NCBI GenBank assembly: GCA_004009845.1
Contig: RMBW01000054.1
Location: 1-64,000 of the forward strand
DNA: 64,000 bases
DNA from: Davidsoniella eucalypti
Lineage: Eukaryota; Ascomycota; Sordariomycetes; Microascales; Ceratocystidaceae
Direction: 5' to 3'
This document shows, one piece after another, positions 1 through 10,515 of the stretch; within the stretch, counting starts at the first letter, position 1; each line of letters begins with the position of its first letter. The translations under genes and the position numbers were made by a program. The notes under the pieces were generated by a model. The model saw only the letters and a program-made list of their open reading frames with translations. It had not been told where the DNA came from and made no database searches.

Positions 1-405
1 GCCAACAAGTAGAGCGATGTCGTTGCAACCGGCCTCCTGAAAAATGCTAGCAACCACAGGGTGCTGCCAGGCCGAGTGATCTGAGCTGGCCACTGTGCAT
101 AGCATAAAGTAGTATGACGCTCCATCCACAAACTCAATAGGGGAAGCATCATATACCGAATCATAGTCAGCGTCACGAGAAAATAGGTGAGGGTGGTCCT
201 TGGCACTGAAAGTTATCTCCTCCTCTTGACCATCTTCAGACACAGCATTTGTCTTGATATTGAAGGTGACGTCTTCCAGAGGAACTTCATTGGTGCGCTC
301 CTGAATATCTACAGGAAGATTTTCAAGGCTCGGGTTCACGGGCACGGTCGGAACAGCAGCGCTGGAGGCCAGAGCACAGAGAGCGAGGACACTGAAGAAT
401 CCCAT
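1..405 (-). CDS. Secreted hypothetical protein, 5' part (runs off window)
   Basis: An open frame starts at the ATG at 405-403 and runs 135 codons to the window edge without a stop, so the C-terminus is missing. The N-terminus, MGFFSVLALCALASSAAVP, is a classical short signal peptide with likely cleavage near residue 17, so the protein should enter the secretory pathway. The rest is acidic and soluble-looking, with a Glu-rich stretch near residue 60 (DGQEEEI) and Cys residues only near residues 106 and 128. I do not recognise a family. It could be a small secreted effector-like or wall-associated protein, but nothing seen proves that. Codon usage is balanced, unlike the AT-rich DNA upstream of it. 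The start choice is supported by the signal peptide beginning directly at this ATG. Confidence 0.7.
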   Translation of the reverse strand, partial: MGFFSVLALCALASSAAVPTVPVNPSLENLPVDIQERTNEVPLEDVTFNIKTNAVSEDGQEEEITFSAKDHPHLFSRDADYDSVYDASPIEFVDGASYYFMLCTVASSDHSAWQHPVVASIFQEAGCNDIALLVG

Positions 406-566
406 GGTGATAGAGCGAGAATATAAGGTGATGAAGGGATGATACTATAGAGTTGGCAGAGCTGTATCAAGGATAGTAAGAGTGGAGAGAGAGAGAGGTG
501 AGGGTGATGGTGAAGGTGGTAAGAGTAAGATCCAAAACAGTGAGTAAACGAATGGACATGTCGTGA

Positions 567-578
567 TACTTATATCTT
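567..578 (-). promoter_or_regulatory. Possible TATA element of the secreted-protein gene
   Basis: The minus strand reads ATATAAGTATC here, about 165 nt upstream of the ATG at 405. The DNA between is purine-rich on the plus strand (GAGAGAGAG around 488-500), so it is pyrimidine-rich on the coding strand, as is common in fungal promoters. This is a motif match only. Confidence 0.3.
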
Positions 579-1877
579 ATTTCTTAGACTGAGGTGAGTC
601 TTCTTTTTGTCTACATCATCTCCTCTTCTTCTCTAGAGCCCCTTTCAATACGTCTATGTGCTCATGCACGATGTAAAAAATCCCGATATACATATCGCCA
701 CATACAGTAAGATGTAATACGTAGATAAAAGCAAAGGCACATTACAGGCCTTTCAACAAGGATAATTGTAACTACATGTAGGCAAAGACTAGTTACATCA
801 AGTCCGGAACGACGCTATGGTCTATATTAGAGAAGCTTGGGGTCTTTATAGTCCATGAGCCAAGTAACTACATTCAAGGCTGAACAAGTTATAAAAAGAG
901 AGATAACTAGATATGGCCCATGCTGATCACCCCAAGCACTTGGAAAGGTCAACCCATAAACATCATCACCGGAGTTAACCGGGTTTAACCCTAACCCTAC
1001 CGATCTGGTAGGTTGGCAGCATTGATAAGAAGCAACAGTTCAAAGAGATGCAAATTGGTTGTTGGATAGATCTTGTGTTGATCTTACTACCTGGTGTATT
1101 GACTGTGATACCCTGGAATGACATAGATTAGAAAAGGGTCACTTAGATAATACAAGAATAGAATGTGGTTCTAAACAAGACCAACCTTATTCAACAACCC
1201 AAACTGGAAAGAAAAAGGAGCACTAAATAACTAGTAGATACCAAGAATCTAAAATAGTAAGTGCTTAGCATAACTATTCTCTTTAGCTGGACTAAAAGAT
1301 GTAGATATGTACAAAAAATCCAAAACAAAACTTGAGGGAAAATAAAAATACAAACATGGACATTTTTGCTAAAATGTAGAACTGTGAAGAAAGTTGACTG
1401 GTCTACTATTCTCAACCTCACAAGGGCCAAACTACATACGGGGAAGAGATCTTGATACATGGAAGATTGGCACATCTTCTCATCTATCAGTTGTTCTTCA
1501 AGCATTGTGCCATTGATTGCTATGGAATAAAAGGGCTTGAGTCTCGGTACTTCCACACTGAGGGAATATATCATACCCTTGATGGTGTGACATTGAAAAT
1601 CGGCATCGCCTTAATCTTGTAGATGTTATGTAAGAAATTGTCCAAGAAGTTATGGGGATGAATCCTAGCCTGTGATTTGATTATATTTAACGTCTACCAC
1701 ATTCCTTCGCTCGACGAACTCAATAGCTTTGTATGCGGGACGACACCGTCTCCCCCGATGAATCCTAGCCATATGTCAAAGCAAAATATTCGTTAACCCC
1801 GAGCTATGAAATATGGAGCACTGTGTGAAGAAAAAAATGAACCAAAAATAAACAGTACAACTAACTATAGTAAAAAC

Positions 1878-2336
1878 AATCTTCATAGCTCTATAGCTCC
1901 ATAAGATTAATTATTTAAAGTTTTAAAAACTATAGTAAAAGGCTTGGAATATTGTGACGATGTTTTGCGGTACGGAATAGACATCATTCTAAAAATGTGC
2001 CTAACTTTCCAAAGTTGGACTCTGTTTCAAGCTCTCTTCTTATCCTATAGATTTGTCTTTTCTTATAAAGTAGTACTGACTTATATCTTTGATCCACACA
2101 TTGGACATTACTAGGCTGTATCAAGGAAGTAGTGGAGGGATAGTTGGTTTAGTTGATGCCAACGGTGCTCAGAAGCTTAATATGTAAGAGTACTACCTAA
2201 ACCAGTAATATTGAATTTTCCATAGCTATTAAAAAAATCAAGATTAGCAGGTTATTTTTTTTTCACTACAAACAAAACAAAAGTTTTTTTTTTTTTTAAT
2301 TCATTTATCTTATGGAGCTATAGAGCTATGAAGATT
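1878..2336. repeat. MITE-like element with 30-nt inverted ends
   Basis: Positions 1878-1907 and 2307-2336 are perfect 30-nt inverted repeats enclosing about 400 bp of AT-rich non-coding DNA. Each end contains the near-palindromic core GAGCTATAGAGCTAT. Related single ends occur at 10489-10515 (one mismatch) and 27432-27453 (several mismatches). The size, the inverted ends and the lack of coding capacity suggest a miniature inverted-repeat element or a decayed DNA transposon. No clear target-site duplication is visible. The right inner edge is preceded by a long T tract at 2284-2297. Confidence 0.5.
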
Positions 2337-2771
2337 AAAACAAAAGTTTATAAGCATGTTACCAATTACGTAAATGTAAAGGTTGTATCAAGCATACTAT
2401 AACAAGACTTGCAATTTATAATAATAAAAAATAAAAAATAAAACTTGGACCAGAACAAGAACTATGATGAAAGCAAGTAGGGACGTGGAGAAAGTGAATT
2501 TAGATGCTACTAAAGGAAGGAACTATTAAAAGGAAAAATGCTGAATATGGGACTCCAGAGAAACTATAGAAAGACTATTGAGGAAATAGAGGCCAAAATT
2601 CGAGACTATGAAGTAGCCTACGGGGCTATATGATGAAATGCGTCATGTGGTGGAAAAATACAGTCCCTAGTTAAGCTTTTTCCCTGATCTGGAGCCTGTT
2701 GTAATGTTTTCTTGCTTGCTCAAAATTTGGCCTAGTAAAGATACTTCATGTAGAGCTACTCGATACGCTTC

Positions 2772-3233
2772 TTACAGCATGTTAGTGAGGTAGTAGTAGT
2801 AGGACATGGAGTTGTACATCTTAGACAAAATGTAACCCGCTCTTTCGATCCAAATGTCAGTGGCCGCCTGAATGGTGCTGCTGCTGTAATCAGCATTGGT
2901 TCTGCCACCCCAGATAAGGCTATGAAGGCTGTTAGTATATGCTAATAGAGATAGATGGAGCGGAGTTTTTTTCAGGGAACTTACCTGTCCCTCTTTATCG
3001 TTGACCCTGTAGAATTCATCATTTGAGAACCATTTGCCACTTTCCGACTGGTAGACGTCAGTAAGTGCCCAAGAATAGGTTCTCATGGAAGGGACCGAAG
3101 GGAGAGACGCATCGACATTGGAAGAGTGATGATCACCCTTGACAGCAAAAGTAACGTAGCCAAGGCCAACGTTCAAAAGCATAGAGGCAGCGAGAAGGCC
3201 AATTCCGATTTGAAGGAGGTGAGAGATGGCCAC
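2772..3233 (-). CDS. Hypothetical protein with N-terminal membrane segment
   Basis: The frame begins at the ATG at 3233 and gives 153 residues. Residues 7-30 (IGIGLLAASMLLNVGLGYVTF region) are strongly hydrophobic and could be a signal anchor. The remainder is soluble and Tyr/Ser-rich, ending in a run of Tyr near the C-terminus. A perfect-looking donor (CAG/GTAAGT) lies within the frame near 2980, followed by a CTAAC branch-like sequence and AG near 2925, but splicing there would break the downstream frame, so I kept the unspliced reading. Upstream, another frame reads a Pro/Lys-rich stretch (SSPPSSYTHFAPAPLLEKEP), which could be the original N-terminus separated by a frameshift. The gene may therefore be decayed. 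No family was recognised. Confidence 0.35.
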   Translation of the reverse strand: MAISHLLQIGIGLLAASMLLNVGLGYVTFAVKGDHHSSNVDASLPSVPSMRTYSWALTDVYQSESGKWFSNDEFYRVNDKEGQVSSLKKTPLHLSLLAYTNSLHSLIWGGRTNADYSSSTIQAATDIWIERAGYILSKMYNSMSYYYYLTNML

Positions 3234-4470
3234 TGCTTAAATCGAGTAGGCCCCTTGGGAGGCTCCTTTTCCAGAAGAGGGGCAGGAGCGAAATGAGTGT
3301 AGCTCGGAGGAGAAGACTAATAGTCACTCATATTGAATGGCATGTGGTGTTTCAATTGATTTGGAGGTTTTGGTCGAAATCAAGCCGTGATTCTGAGTTG
3401 ATCTGCAGAAATGTGATGTGTGTGAGAAGAAAACATTTTTCAAGAAGCAGAGAAGATTCTCCCCAACTTATAGATAGCAATAAAGTCCTAGAGGCAAATA
3501 TGTCACTATGTAAAGGCCTAAAAGTCAAAACTCACTCACAAGAATTAGGACTTGAGGAAAAGAAACGTATGGAAGTATCCGGGAGTGGGTATACTAGACA
3601 CCATCGAAAGCAGTGTGGCATTGGATATAGCACATGAGTGAGTTGTATCTAGGCTGTGGCTATGGCTAGCTATACTACAACCGGCAGATTTGTATCTCTC
3701 TATATACTTCTAATAGAAACGTGATTGATAGTCATGGTTAAACATCGCGTATGCTTAAATCACTTGGGGACTAGCAAGAGCAATAATAACAGCTACAAGA
3801 GTGACTTATGATAGCAAAGTCTTTTACCCAGAACTTCAGACATCATAGGACATATTTAATATAACATAAGCTTGGTGTCAAATAGGGAAATCACGAGATT
3901 TTGGTATATATACGAAATTGCTCAATTGGCATTGAAGCTTAGCCGAACAGTAGAGTTCCTAATTGGGAAATTTCATATGCTAACATCCCTTTTACTACGC
4001 TCACAGGCCTATGTTTTGCTCCCACAGTTTTTCCAAGACATTGCACAATTGCTCCTCCCAGAACTTTGTCGCCGTTGCCTATCCTGGGATGATTACGAAG
4101 TTCCCAAAGGCACTTGCTGCGAGAACTTCTATGCGAAGAAGGGCCAAAGTCATCCTCGTAATGATCACGTGAGCACCAAGTTACAATGGAGGGTTGGAAC
4201 TGCTGAGGAAAACAAGATTTTAGATTAGAGCAGAGACATTCAATGGCTATTTCACAATATAGAGATATTTACAATTGGTATATGCAAGGGATGGTATGTG
4301 TAAATAACTGATTGATTGAAACAAAACAAAACAAAAGAATAACAAAAAATTCCAAAACTCCATTTAAACATCATAAAATTGACCCAATCCCGGTTAGATA
4401 CCCAGCCCAGTCTATGCCTCCAGCTCATGCCTGCTCGCCTGTGTACCTCGCCATCTCATCAACTCAGCAC
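3234..4470. other. Intergenic, no supported gene
   Basis: Two plus-strand frames (3293-3637 and 3872-4228) are open but show no domain or convincing codon pattern. The second, with several Cys and Leu residues, could be a relic. A run of related AAAACAAAACAAAA units lies at 4318-4335. This stretch holds the 3' flanks of the two neighbouring minus-strand genes' DNA and nothing else I can support. Confidence 0.4.
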
Positions 4471-5556
4471 TCAAGCGACAAAAGCTCTCCGCCCGTCCAA
4501 GTCTATCTCGCCTCGTATGACGAAGTCGGACATTCGATGCAGCATCACTTTGATCTGCTCATCGATGCCCTCCATCATGTCGCCAAACGCAGGCTCGACG
4601 AGGATCCGGACGTTCACGAGCTTTCCGTCGCTCTCGTATGACGGGTTGTGCGCCACATCAACTGTGATGACACGATGCGTGAGGTTGCTTCGGAGCCACC
4701 AAGGTCCGTCACCAATTTCCTTCACGGGGTGATCCTCCGGGTAGGAATTTTTGCCGCGGAAAATGGGGGATGCCTTGGATATTACAACAGAGAAGTTGCC
4801 AGCCGACAGGTCGGGCATCGCTGAAACCGGCAAGATATTGCCAGGCTTAAAGGCGCTCACGTATCTCGCCGCTGAGGCGTGTTCAACGACGCGATCGTGG
4901 GAGGGCATGAACCCGCAGGCGTTGGACAACCCGCAGACCTTGGGCAACCCAAAATCCTCGTGTTGAGAGCAGACTGGTATGCAGTACAGTCCGCCCTCTT
5001 GATAGCTGCTGGGTTTTCTATCTTCGACGGGCTGATAGGATAGCCCGCCTTGAGGATCTTGGTAGCAGCACGTACTATTTTGGGCGTAATAGTAGTGCCA
5101 CTCCTGAGCTAGTGTGAAGGCTGCTAGCTCGGCCTCTCTGATGGCGCGGATCAATCCACCCTCAGGCATGACAGCCTCCAGCAGTGGGGTAGCTGGCGTG
5201 GAGTCAGAGTAGTCGGAAACTCCGCTGTCGGCGTCTAGATCCGGCTCTTCAGACACTAGCTCAGATTGCCCTTCGCTCTGGGCAGTTCCATCCTCGATGC
5301 CACCAGACACCTCAGGGACTACGGCGACGCTGCGGGGGGCAAGGAAGACTGTAGAAGCGGCCCAGATGGCCTGATCCTGTTTTGCAAGATCTAAGGCGTT
5401 CTGGGCCCAGCTGGTTTGGGCTTCGTCGTAATTGACCTCATCGAGGTCGCCAAGTCCGGAAACTGCCAGAGACTCATAGGTGCCAACACCGAGGACGGTG
5501 TTGACACTGGTGCGGATCTGAGCCTCAGTGTCGTTCATTTTGAAATCGGCTTCCAT
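4471..5556 (-). CDS. Hypothetical protein, 361 aa, intron-less
   Basis: I took the ATG at 5556 (protein MEADFKMNDTEAQ...). A farther upstream in-frame ATG at 5601 would add 15 unlikely residues. The protein has an acidic, low-complexity middle (about residues 85-130, rich in Glu, Ser and Asp), then a Cys-containing stretch near residues 160-215 with about seven Cys, and a C-terminal half rich in beta-type sequence ending DLDGRRAFVA. No signal peptide or membrane segment is present, so it is probably cytosolic or nuclear. The higher GC content and even codon usage contrast sharply with the surrounding AT-rich DNA, which supports a real gene. A TATA box lies about 250 nt upstream. I do not recognise the family; it may be lineage-restricted. 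Confidence 0.65.
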   Translation of the reverse strand: MEADFKMNDTEAQIRTSVNTVLGVGTYESLAVSGLGDLDEVNYDEAQTSWAQNALDLAKQDQAIWAASTVFLAPRSVAVVPEVSGGIEDGTAQSEGQSELVSEEPDLDADSGVSDYSDSTPATPLLEAVMPEGGLIRAIREAELAAFTLAQEWHYYYAQNSTCCYQDPQGGLSYQPVEDRKPSSYQEGGLYCIPVCSQHEDFGLPKVCGLSNACGFMPSHDRVVEHASAARYVSAFKPGNILPVSAMPDLSAGNFSVVISKASPIFRGKNSYPEDHPVKEIGDGPWWLRSNLTHRVITVDVAHNPSYESDGKLVNVRILVEPAFGDMMEGIDEQIKVMLHRMSDFVIRGEIDLDGRRAFVA

Positions 5557-5802
5557 GATGTTAGATTCACAGATATAGAGCCAGAAGAATGGGAGATACA
5601 TACTAGATCAAATTTCAAAGTGAATTGTAAAAAGATGGTGTTGTTGGGAGGTAGCGAGTTGACAAACTACAAGATGATTAATCTTGTAAGAGAAAATAGG
5701 AAGAAGAAGGTATAATTATAATCAATAATGGACTGTAAGTCAATGAATCGATAGTGATGAAAGATGGAAAGAAAAAAAACCAAAAAAACTAGGACTGCAA
5801 CG

Positions 5803-5814
5803 CCTTTTTATAGA
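5803..5814 (-). promoter_or_regulatory. TATA box of the 361-aa hypothetical gene
   Basis: The minus strand reads CTATAAAAAGGC, a near-ideal TATA box, about 250 nt upstream of the ATG at 5556. With initiation 30-60 nt downstream, the leader would be about 190-220 nt. The interval is A-rich on the plus strand (T-rich on the coding strand), as is usual around fungal start sites. Confidence 0.5.
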
Positions 5815-8643
5815 CTGCTGTGGCCAATTTTGAAAGGAAAGTCCTATAAATGACGTCCAATCGGCCTAGTAGCCAAATCAGGCCATTTTTAAAGATGGCC
5901 TTCTCATTAAAGAAAAATACATGATAGCTAAAGTCCTAATTTTATTGAAGTCCTAAAAGTCTGTATAAGGTTAGACCTCTGAACATGCCGAAAGCGAGGC
6001 TCTGCACGGTTAGCACACACGACAACTATCACGATCGTACTTGTATTTCCGGGCAATCGGTGATTTATATCCAAAGCAAGAAAATGATGATGGTCAGAGA
6101 TAGTAAAGTCATACTATAATCAGATTGATTTTACATGTTTCTGAGATCAGGGGCTATACTATGAGATGTCTACAACATCAACAACAACAGAAATATAAAC
6201 AAACCATTCATATATCACATATACATATATCAGTTAACTGTTAATCTACTTAACGGTAGTTCTCACTAACACGCGTGTTTCCCACTAGTTAAGCCTTCAT
6301 TCTGTTGCTTAACTATATTTGTCCTACGCGAGTCTGTGAGCAGAAAAAAAGGGGACTTGTACTAATTTAGCTTTCTTTGGGGTTTTCCAAAGAGTTAGGG
6401 TTTATCATACACTTGGTGATAGTAGATTGTTGAAATGCAAAGAGCCACGACATCATTGCGTGCAATGGCATATTCAAACGATGTACTGCAGAAACATAGC
6501 TAGTATAAGGAAGTGTGGCACACCATGACCTTGATCGCTACTTCGTCGACTTGCTATATTATAGCTAATATGACTGGACTGTATTAAATGACAATGTCGC
6601 CAATCTACAACTCACTTAGGTGATGAGTGCATCACTACATTGCCGGCTCTCTGTTCATAGCACGAAGTGAGATAATTTGCATTGAAGACATAAACATATA
6701 TGAATAGCCTATTTCCGCCGTTCATAAGTTATCTTGTTTCTCTAAAGAAACAATAGACCCTAAGCTAAAAGTCTTGGCATTTGCTTGTACTACATCACGA
6801 ATCTTGAACCATAGCTACAACTCTTTATCCACATACTATCCATTTTACTATGGCTACTGAAGCTTCCAATCCCACCTCGGCTTCTCAAGCGCCACTAGGC
6901 AAGAATGTTCTTCTCAATGCCTTCGATATATCAACTATTAGCCACTTTATGCACTAAAAGAAGTCTTTGATAGGCATTGGCAGATTTATTGTCAAGTTTT
7001 CAACCTAAGGATGTGGCCCTTTCCGACATTGCCTGTGTGACTATTGTATTCATGATATATGTCTATTGATCACTAGAGAAGTTGCTTTGGAAGAGTTTTG
7101 GTTGCTGATGTAGACGAAGCTGTTCTTCTTGCATCAAGCTTCACGTAAACTATGCGACAATCTTCTAAATGAAACTTTACTGCACCATTTGATGATTATT
7201 GGTATGTAGGAACGATAGATTTACAAAACGTACAAAACTGAGAGATTTCTTGCAATTTGCTTCATCTTAGACGCTGAATACTATCGTTGTCAAGGAAATC
7301 TCTGTCTGCTTGCGTTAAAAACTGACATAAGACCAAACTATCGCATGATAGACCTTGGAGATAAGCATACTTCCGTTCGACAAAAACATAATATAGCTAG
7401 TTCAATATACTCTATTAAGGATTTTCACTAATACACACTCAAAGGACTTTTTCTTGCTAGTTAGAAATTCATGTAGCCGCTGTACTCATTGCTCACTTCG
7501 GAACCAAGATGTTTCCTGTTAAAAAAACTACATATATCAATAAATTCAATGGCTGCCTTCTCCAGTATTTCTGAATAGTTGTGTACAAGTTCTCATTTGA
7601 TGTTAAAAGAAGATTGGTACAAATATTTTGGCAAGTGGCAAACTCCACTTACAACTTCAAATAGTTAAAGTCTTGGAGCCGAGTCCTAGTAAATTATGAC
7701 TTCATATAGGACTCTTTTTTGGACTTTTCTCATGCCATACAATTCTTTGGGTATAAGAAGACGGCCTTTCTCCCCATCCAGGTGGTTTCTCCTTTCTCAA
7801 ACTTCTTCCTCAACAACAACTTTTGATTCACTTGGCTAATACCATCCAAGTAATTAACACAACTACCTTCACACTAACACAGAGTAAAAAAAGTTTACTT
7901 TGACGTTTTCTATGGCAAAGAGCTAGTCATAATGTAAAGGATAAAGGTTTATACCTCCGACAAAACTCGTGACCTGCTAACACAGCCCGGCACCAAGATA
8001 TTTCTTAGTTACAGCATCACGACTTGTTAAAATTGGAGGTTCAAATAACAGTTTTTGTAGTCTCAAGGTACGACTTTAGACTTGGACAAAAAAAAAAGTC
8101 TTAGCATTTTACACAAGAAACTTTGACAACCCTTATAATCATCACATAGCTTTGGCAACCCTTACAGCAGCTGACATACAGTCATAATGGACTCTCTCAT
8201 CATCATATCTCATTCATCGCTTCAAGAGAAGTATATATCATACATAAATAGCGGTTTATCTATACATAGTTTACGGATTGTTGTAGTTGATGCATTAGCT
8301 AGCCTAGCAGAACTTGGGCTAATTTTTGTGATACCGACGATACTTTTCTCATGTTCTTTTGAGTAATTTCGCGTTTTTTTCTCTTTCTTTTACTAACTGT
8401 CTATCTCAGTTGCTTGTATCTGCATATGGGAGTTGCCCATTTGGGAGCTGGCTATACAGAATAAATATCCAGCCTGCAGTTTTGTCTTCCCAAACACCAA
8501 AATTCTTCCTGTTTTGTTTTCAATGTGATTCTAACGGAATCCAGCATCGTCGTTTTATTTTTCATCTCTATTGTACTATTATCCCATTCCATCATATATA
8601 AAGAATACCAAAACACACTTTAGGCTGCAGAATCCACTTAGAT
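5815..8643. other. AT-rich gene-free stretch with decayed fragments
   Basis: From 5716 to 8358 no frame of about 60 codons exists on either strand, which is unusual for a fungal genome and suggests mutationally decayed repeat DNA. A 35-codon frame at 6850-6957 is a possible monooxygenase N-terminus relic. Around 7740-7880 the sequence looks like an orphan promoter and leader (GGGTATAAGAAG, then CT-rich, then a CAACAACAACTTTTGATTCA type leader) with no reading frame behind it. Many scattered AAGTCCTA/AAGTCTT words occur. Confidence 0.4.
6850..6957 (+). pseudogene. Possible N-terminal relic of an FMN-dependent monooxygenase
   Basis: A 35-codon frame begins at an ATG with a good context and balanced codons, reading MATEASNPTSASQAPLGKNV followed by LLNAFDISTISHFMH and a stop. 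The LNAFD(M/I)...H pattern after a short polar leader resembles the beginning of luciferase-like (NtaA/SnaA/DszA) flavin monooxygenases. The continuation expected for that family is not found downstream, where the DNA is AT-rich and stop-filled. Short similarity of this size can be chance; treat it as a hint only. Confidence 0.25.
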
Positions 8644-8863
8644 ATGAGCGTTCAAAGTAATGGCTCTTCATTGCCGCCGGGCAAGCCGACTACGGAAGCC
8701 GAAGCCGTCGCTGCCGCCATCAATGGCTTTGTAAATGTCCGCCAGCAGGCTGATTTACAACGGGATGTTACCTCAGAAGCACAAAAATGCCATTTACGAG
8801 CAAGATATCAAGCGCGAGGAGGACCGCATTGAGAATTTGAAGTTGAAAGTTGTTAAGACTTGA
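8644..8863 (+). CDS. Candidate small spliced gene (about 57 aa)
   Basis: An ATG at 8644 opens a frame with clearly protein-like codons (MSVQSNGSSLPPGKPTTEAE...). At 8732 a GTAAAT donor begins a possible 46-nt intron ending CTCAG at 8777. Joining exon 8644-8731 (last codons AAT GGC TTT, adjusted to the donor) to the next exon gives KHKNAIYEQDIKREEDRIEN and ends at a stop near 8863. The spliced product is hydrophilic, with a charged helical C-terminus. Without splicing the frame runs on to a stop at 8832, so a frameshifted pseudogene is the alternative. No family was recognised. It sits about 190 nt upstream of a 5S rRNA gene on the same strand. Confidence 0.3.
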
Positions 8864-9020
8864 GAGAATCAAACGGCACTTTCGGCATAATACGACAAAA
8901 ATAGTGGCAATCCTTTGTTTCGTGTACAGGTGGCCAGTCCACAAAAGTCAAGAAGAGCGAGTCCGAAATGCTACCGGCCGTTGACACGGAGGGTCCCGGA
9001 CGGCTTTCGGCAGTTCCTTT

Positions 9021-9034
9021 ATAATGCCTTCTAA
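9021..9034 (+). promoter_or_regulatory. Upstream element of the 5S rRNA gene
   Basis: ATAATGCCTTCTAA begins 28 nt before the 5S transcript start. The same 14 bases occur 27 nt before the second 5S gene (11994-12007), although flanking DNA is otherwise different. In fungi with dispersed 5S genes, a TATA-like upstream box is known to assist Pol III transcription. The conserved position suggests this is that element. Confidence 0.55.
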
Positions 9035-9048
9035 GCCCCAAATTCTCA

Positions 9049-9167
9049 ACATACGACCACAGCTGATAGAAAGCACGGGATCCCGTCCGCTCTCCCCTAG
9101 TTAAACTATCAAGCGCTCGATCAGTACTACGGTGGGTGACCACGTGGGAATACCGGGTGTTGTATGT
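9049..9167 (+). rRNA. 5S ribosomal RNA
   Basis: The 119-nt segment has the hallmarks of a eukaryotic 5S gene: 5' ACATACGACCA, the CCCGTCCGCTCT block, the box-A-like GTTAA..AAGCGC segment, the box-C-like GGTGGGTGACCACGTGGGAA, and the 3' GTTGTATGT that pairs with the 5' end to form helix I (one G-U pair). A T tract (CTTTTTGG) follows as a Pol III terminator. It is a lone copy, in keeping with the dispersed 5S arrangement of Pezizomycotina. A conserved upstream element lies at 9021-9034. Nothing suggests decay. Confidence 0.85.
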
Positions 9168-9218
9168 CTTTTTGGTCTTTGTGCACCTTTTTTGCTGTAG
9201 TTTTCCCTAATTCTTACG

Positions 9219-9476
9219 TCATATCCATGACGCTGTATACAACCTCCGTACTTTGAGTTCACGGTGCCCCCCTCGTCTAAAGACGAACTTTTCCACTTCG
9301 TCGTGGATTTTTAAGAGCGACCAGCACATATTCAACGCTGCTGTCCATTCTCGTTTTCTTTTTTCGACCTTTGTCATTTTTGATGCACCCAACTTGAGGC
9401 ACTCGATGAATTGTTCTATCTTACTGGCTGACAATAACATCATTTCTTCGATAACCTTAAAAGCCAACATTTGCAC
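9219..9476 (-). pseudogene. Possible coding relic, helical
   Basis: An 85-codon minus-strand frame directly downstream of the 5S gene reads a helical, charged sequence (for example KVIEEMMLLSASKIEQFIE and MTKVEKRKREWTAALNMC). The composition is more protein-like than neighbouring random frames, but no family is recognised and there is no clear continuation on either side. It may be a fragment of a decayed gene or chance. Confidence 0.2.
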
Positions 9477-10488
9477 TATCTAAAGAACTATACTTCAGTG
9501 ACTGATTACACAATCATTTCCCAATCGCCTAGTTTGCAGTTGTGATTTATCCATAACTCTTTCTCTGTTAATTAACCAATCTACTCTTCTCTTGATACTC
9601 AATAACACAACCCAGCGTTTATTAAACCTTTTTTAACAACCTACTGCTAATGTTTGACCTCTACAATTACCTTAATGCTAACATCACGTCAGAAGTTCTA
9701 CCATCGCCTATATTCCTCCATATTTATACGTCTTACATTATGACATTTCCCTTGCAATGCAACATTACTTTAGAACTACGTACATAACTTACTGTAAGCC
9801 ATTGATCATTGCTGATTTTACTACTACCATTCTTCTTACTTGTCTATGCAGAACATTTTCTCAATAATCTTGGTCTTTGCTCTTATATTTTAGCCACGAT
9901 CTCAACTTGCTTTGTAACTCGGGAATCATTCAGTGATCAATATATCCTGCAGATACCACAGAAAGTGATTACTATGTAAGTTCAGTATTAAAATACCAAC
10001 TGTGCCAGTTGCAACCACCTCACTTGTTGTTTTCTCAATCATGTGAGTGCTAAATCCCAACCACCTAATGTCATGCTGTTCTAATGGTATAAGTACCTAA
10101 AGCTGTTCATAATTTGAAATGCCATATTAGTCTTGTCGTTCTTCTTATAGTTAACTAAAAAACCTAACTGAAATATAGTAATACTTACATATACTATATT
10201 TATCCTCCCAAATTCTTTGCATCTTATTTTCCTTCTATTATTATATATAGACATATCAAGTGATTGTCTGTCCTGGTTATTGTGCTGTAATGCCCGGTAA
10301 TATATTAGATGCTTGTTATATATCTTGTTTGGCCAACTATCCTTGTCAATTTTATTTACTAACTTTCTCTATTGTACCTAGATACTTGCTAGAAATCCCA
10401 ATAAATATATAGTATACTACGAGTACGAATTAACTTTATTTTCTAATTTTGTTTTATTATTTAATTCTTGTTATTTTTTAATTCAGTA

Positions 10489-10515
10489 ATCTTATGGAGC
10501 TATAGAGCTATCAAG
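10489..10515. repeat. Single end of the 1878-2336 inverted-repeat element
   Basis: These 27 bases match the right end of the element at 1878-2336 with one mismatch (G to C near the end). No partner end in inverse orientation is nearby, so it is a solo end or truncated copy. Confidence 0.5.

Larger units (their letters stand above)
406..2771. other. AT-rich intergenic DNA
   Basis: No convincing gene is present. It contains the promoter side of the secreted-protein gene, two and a half CCCTAA units at 985-1000 (too short to be telomeric), the inverted-repeat element at 1878-2336, and the 14-nt direct repeat GATGAATCCTAGCC at about 1657 and 1757. A 127-codon minus-strand frame at 1191-1574 looks random, with low-complexity hydrophobic runs and no domain. 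Confidence 0.5.

Noticed and set aside
985..1000. CCCTAA units resembling telomere repeat
   Set aside because: Only about two and a half units in the middle of ordinary DNA; expected by chance.
1191..1574. 127-codon minus-strand open frame
   Set aside because: Hydrophobic, low-complexity composition, AT-rich codons and no domain; typical of random frames.
2772..3327. UstYa-type (DUF3328) identity for the membrane-anchored hypothetical
   Set aside because: A PLLEKE-like leader in another frame is reminiscent, but the characteristic HxxHC motifs are absent.
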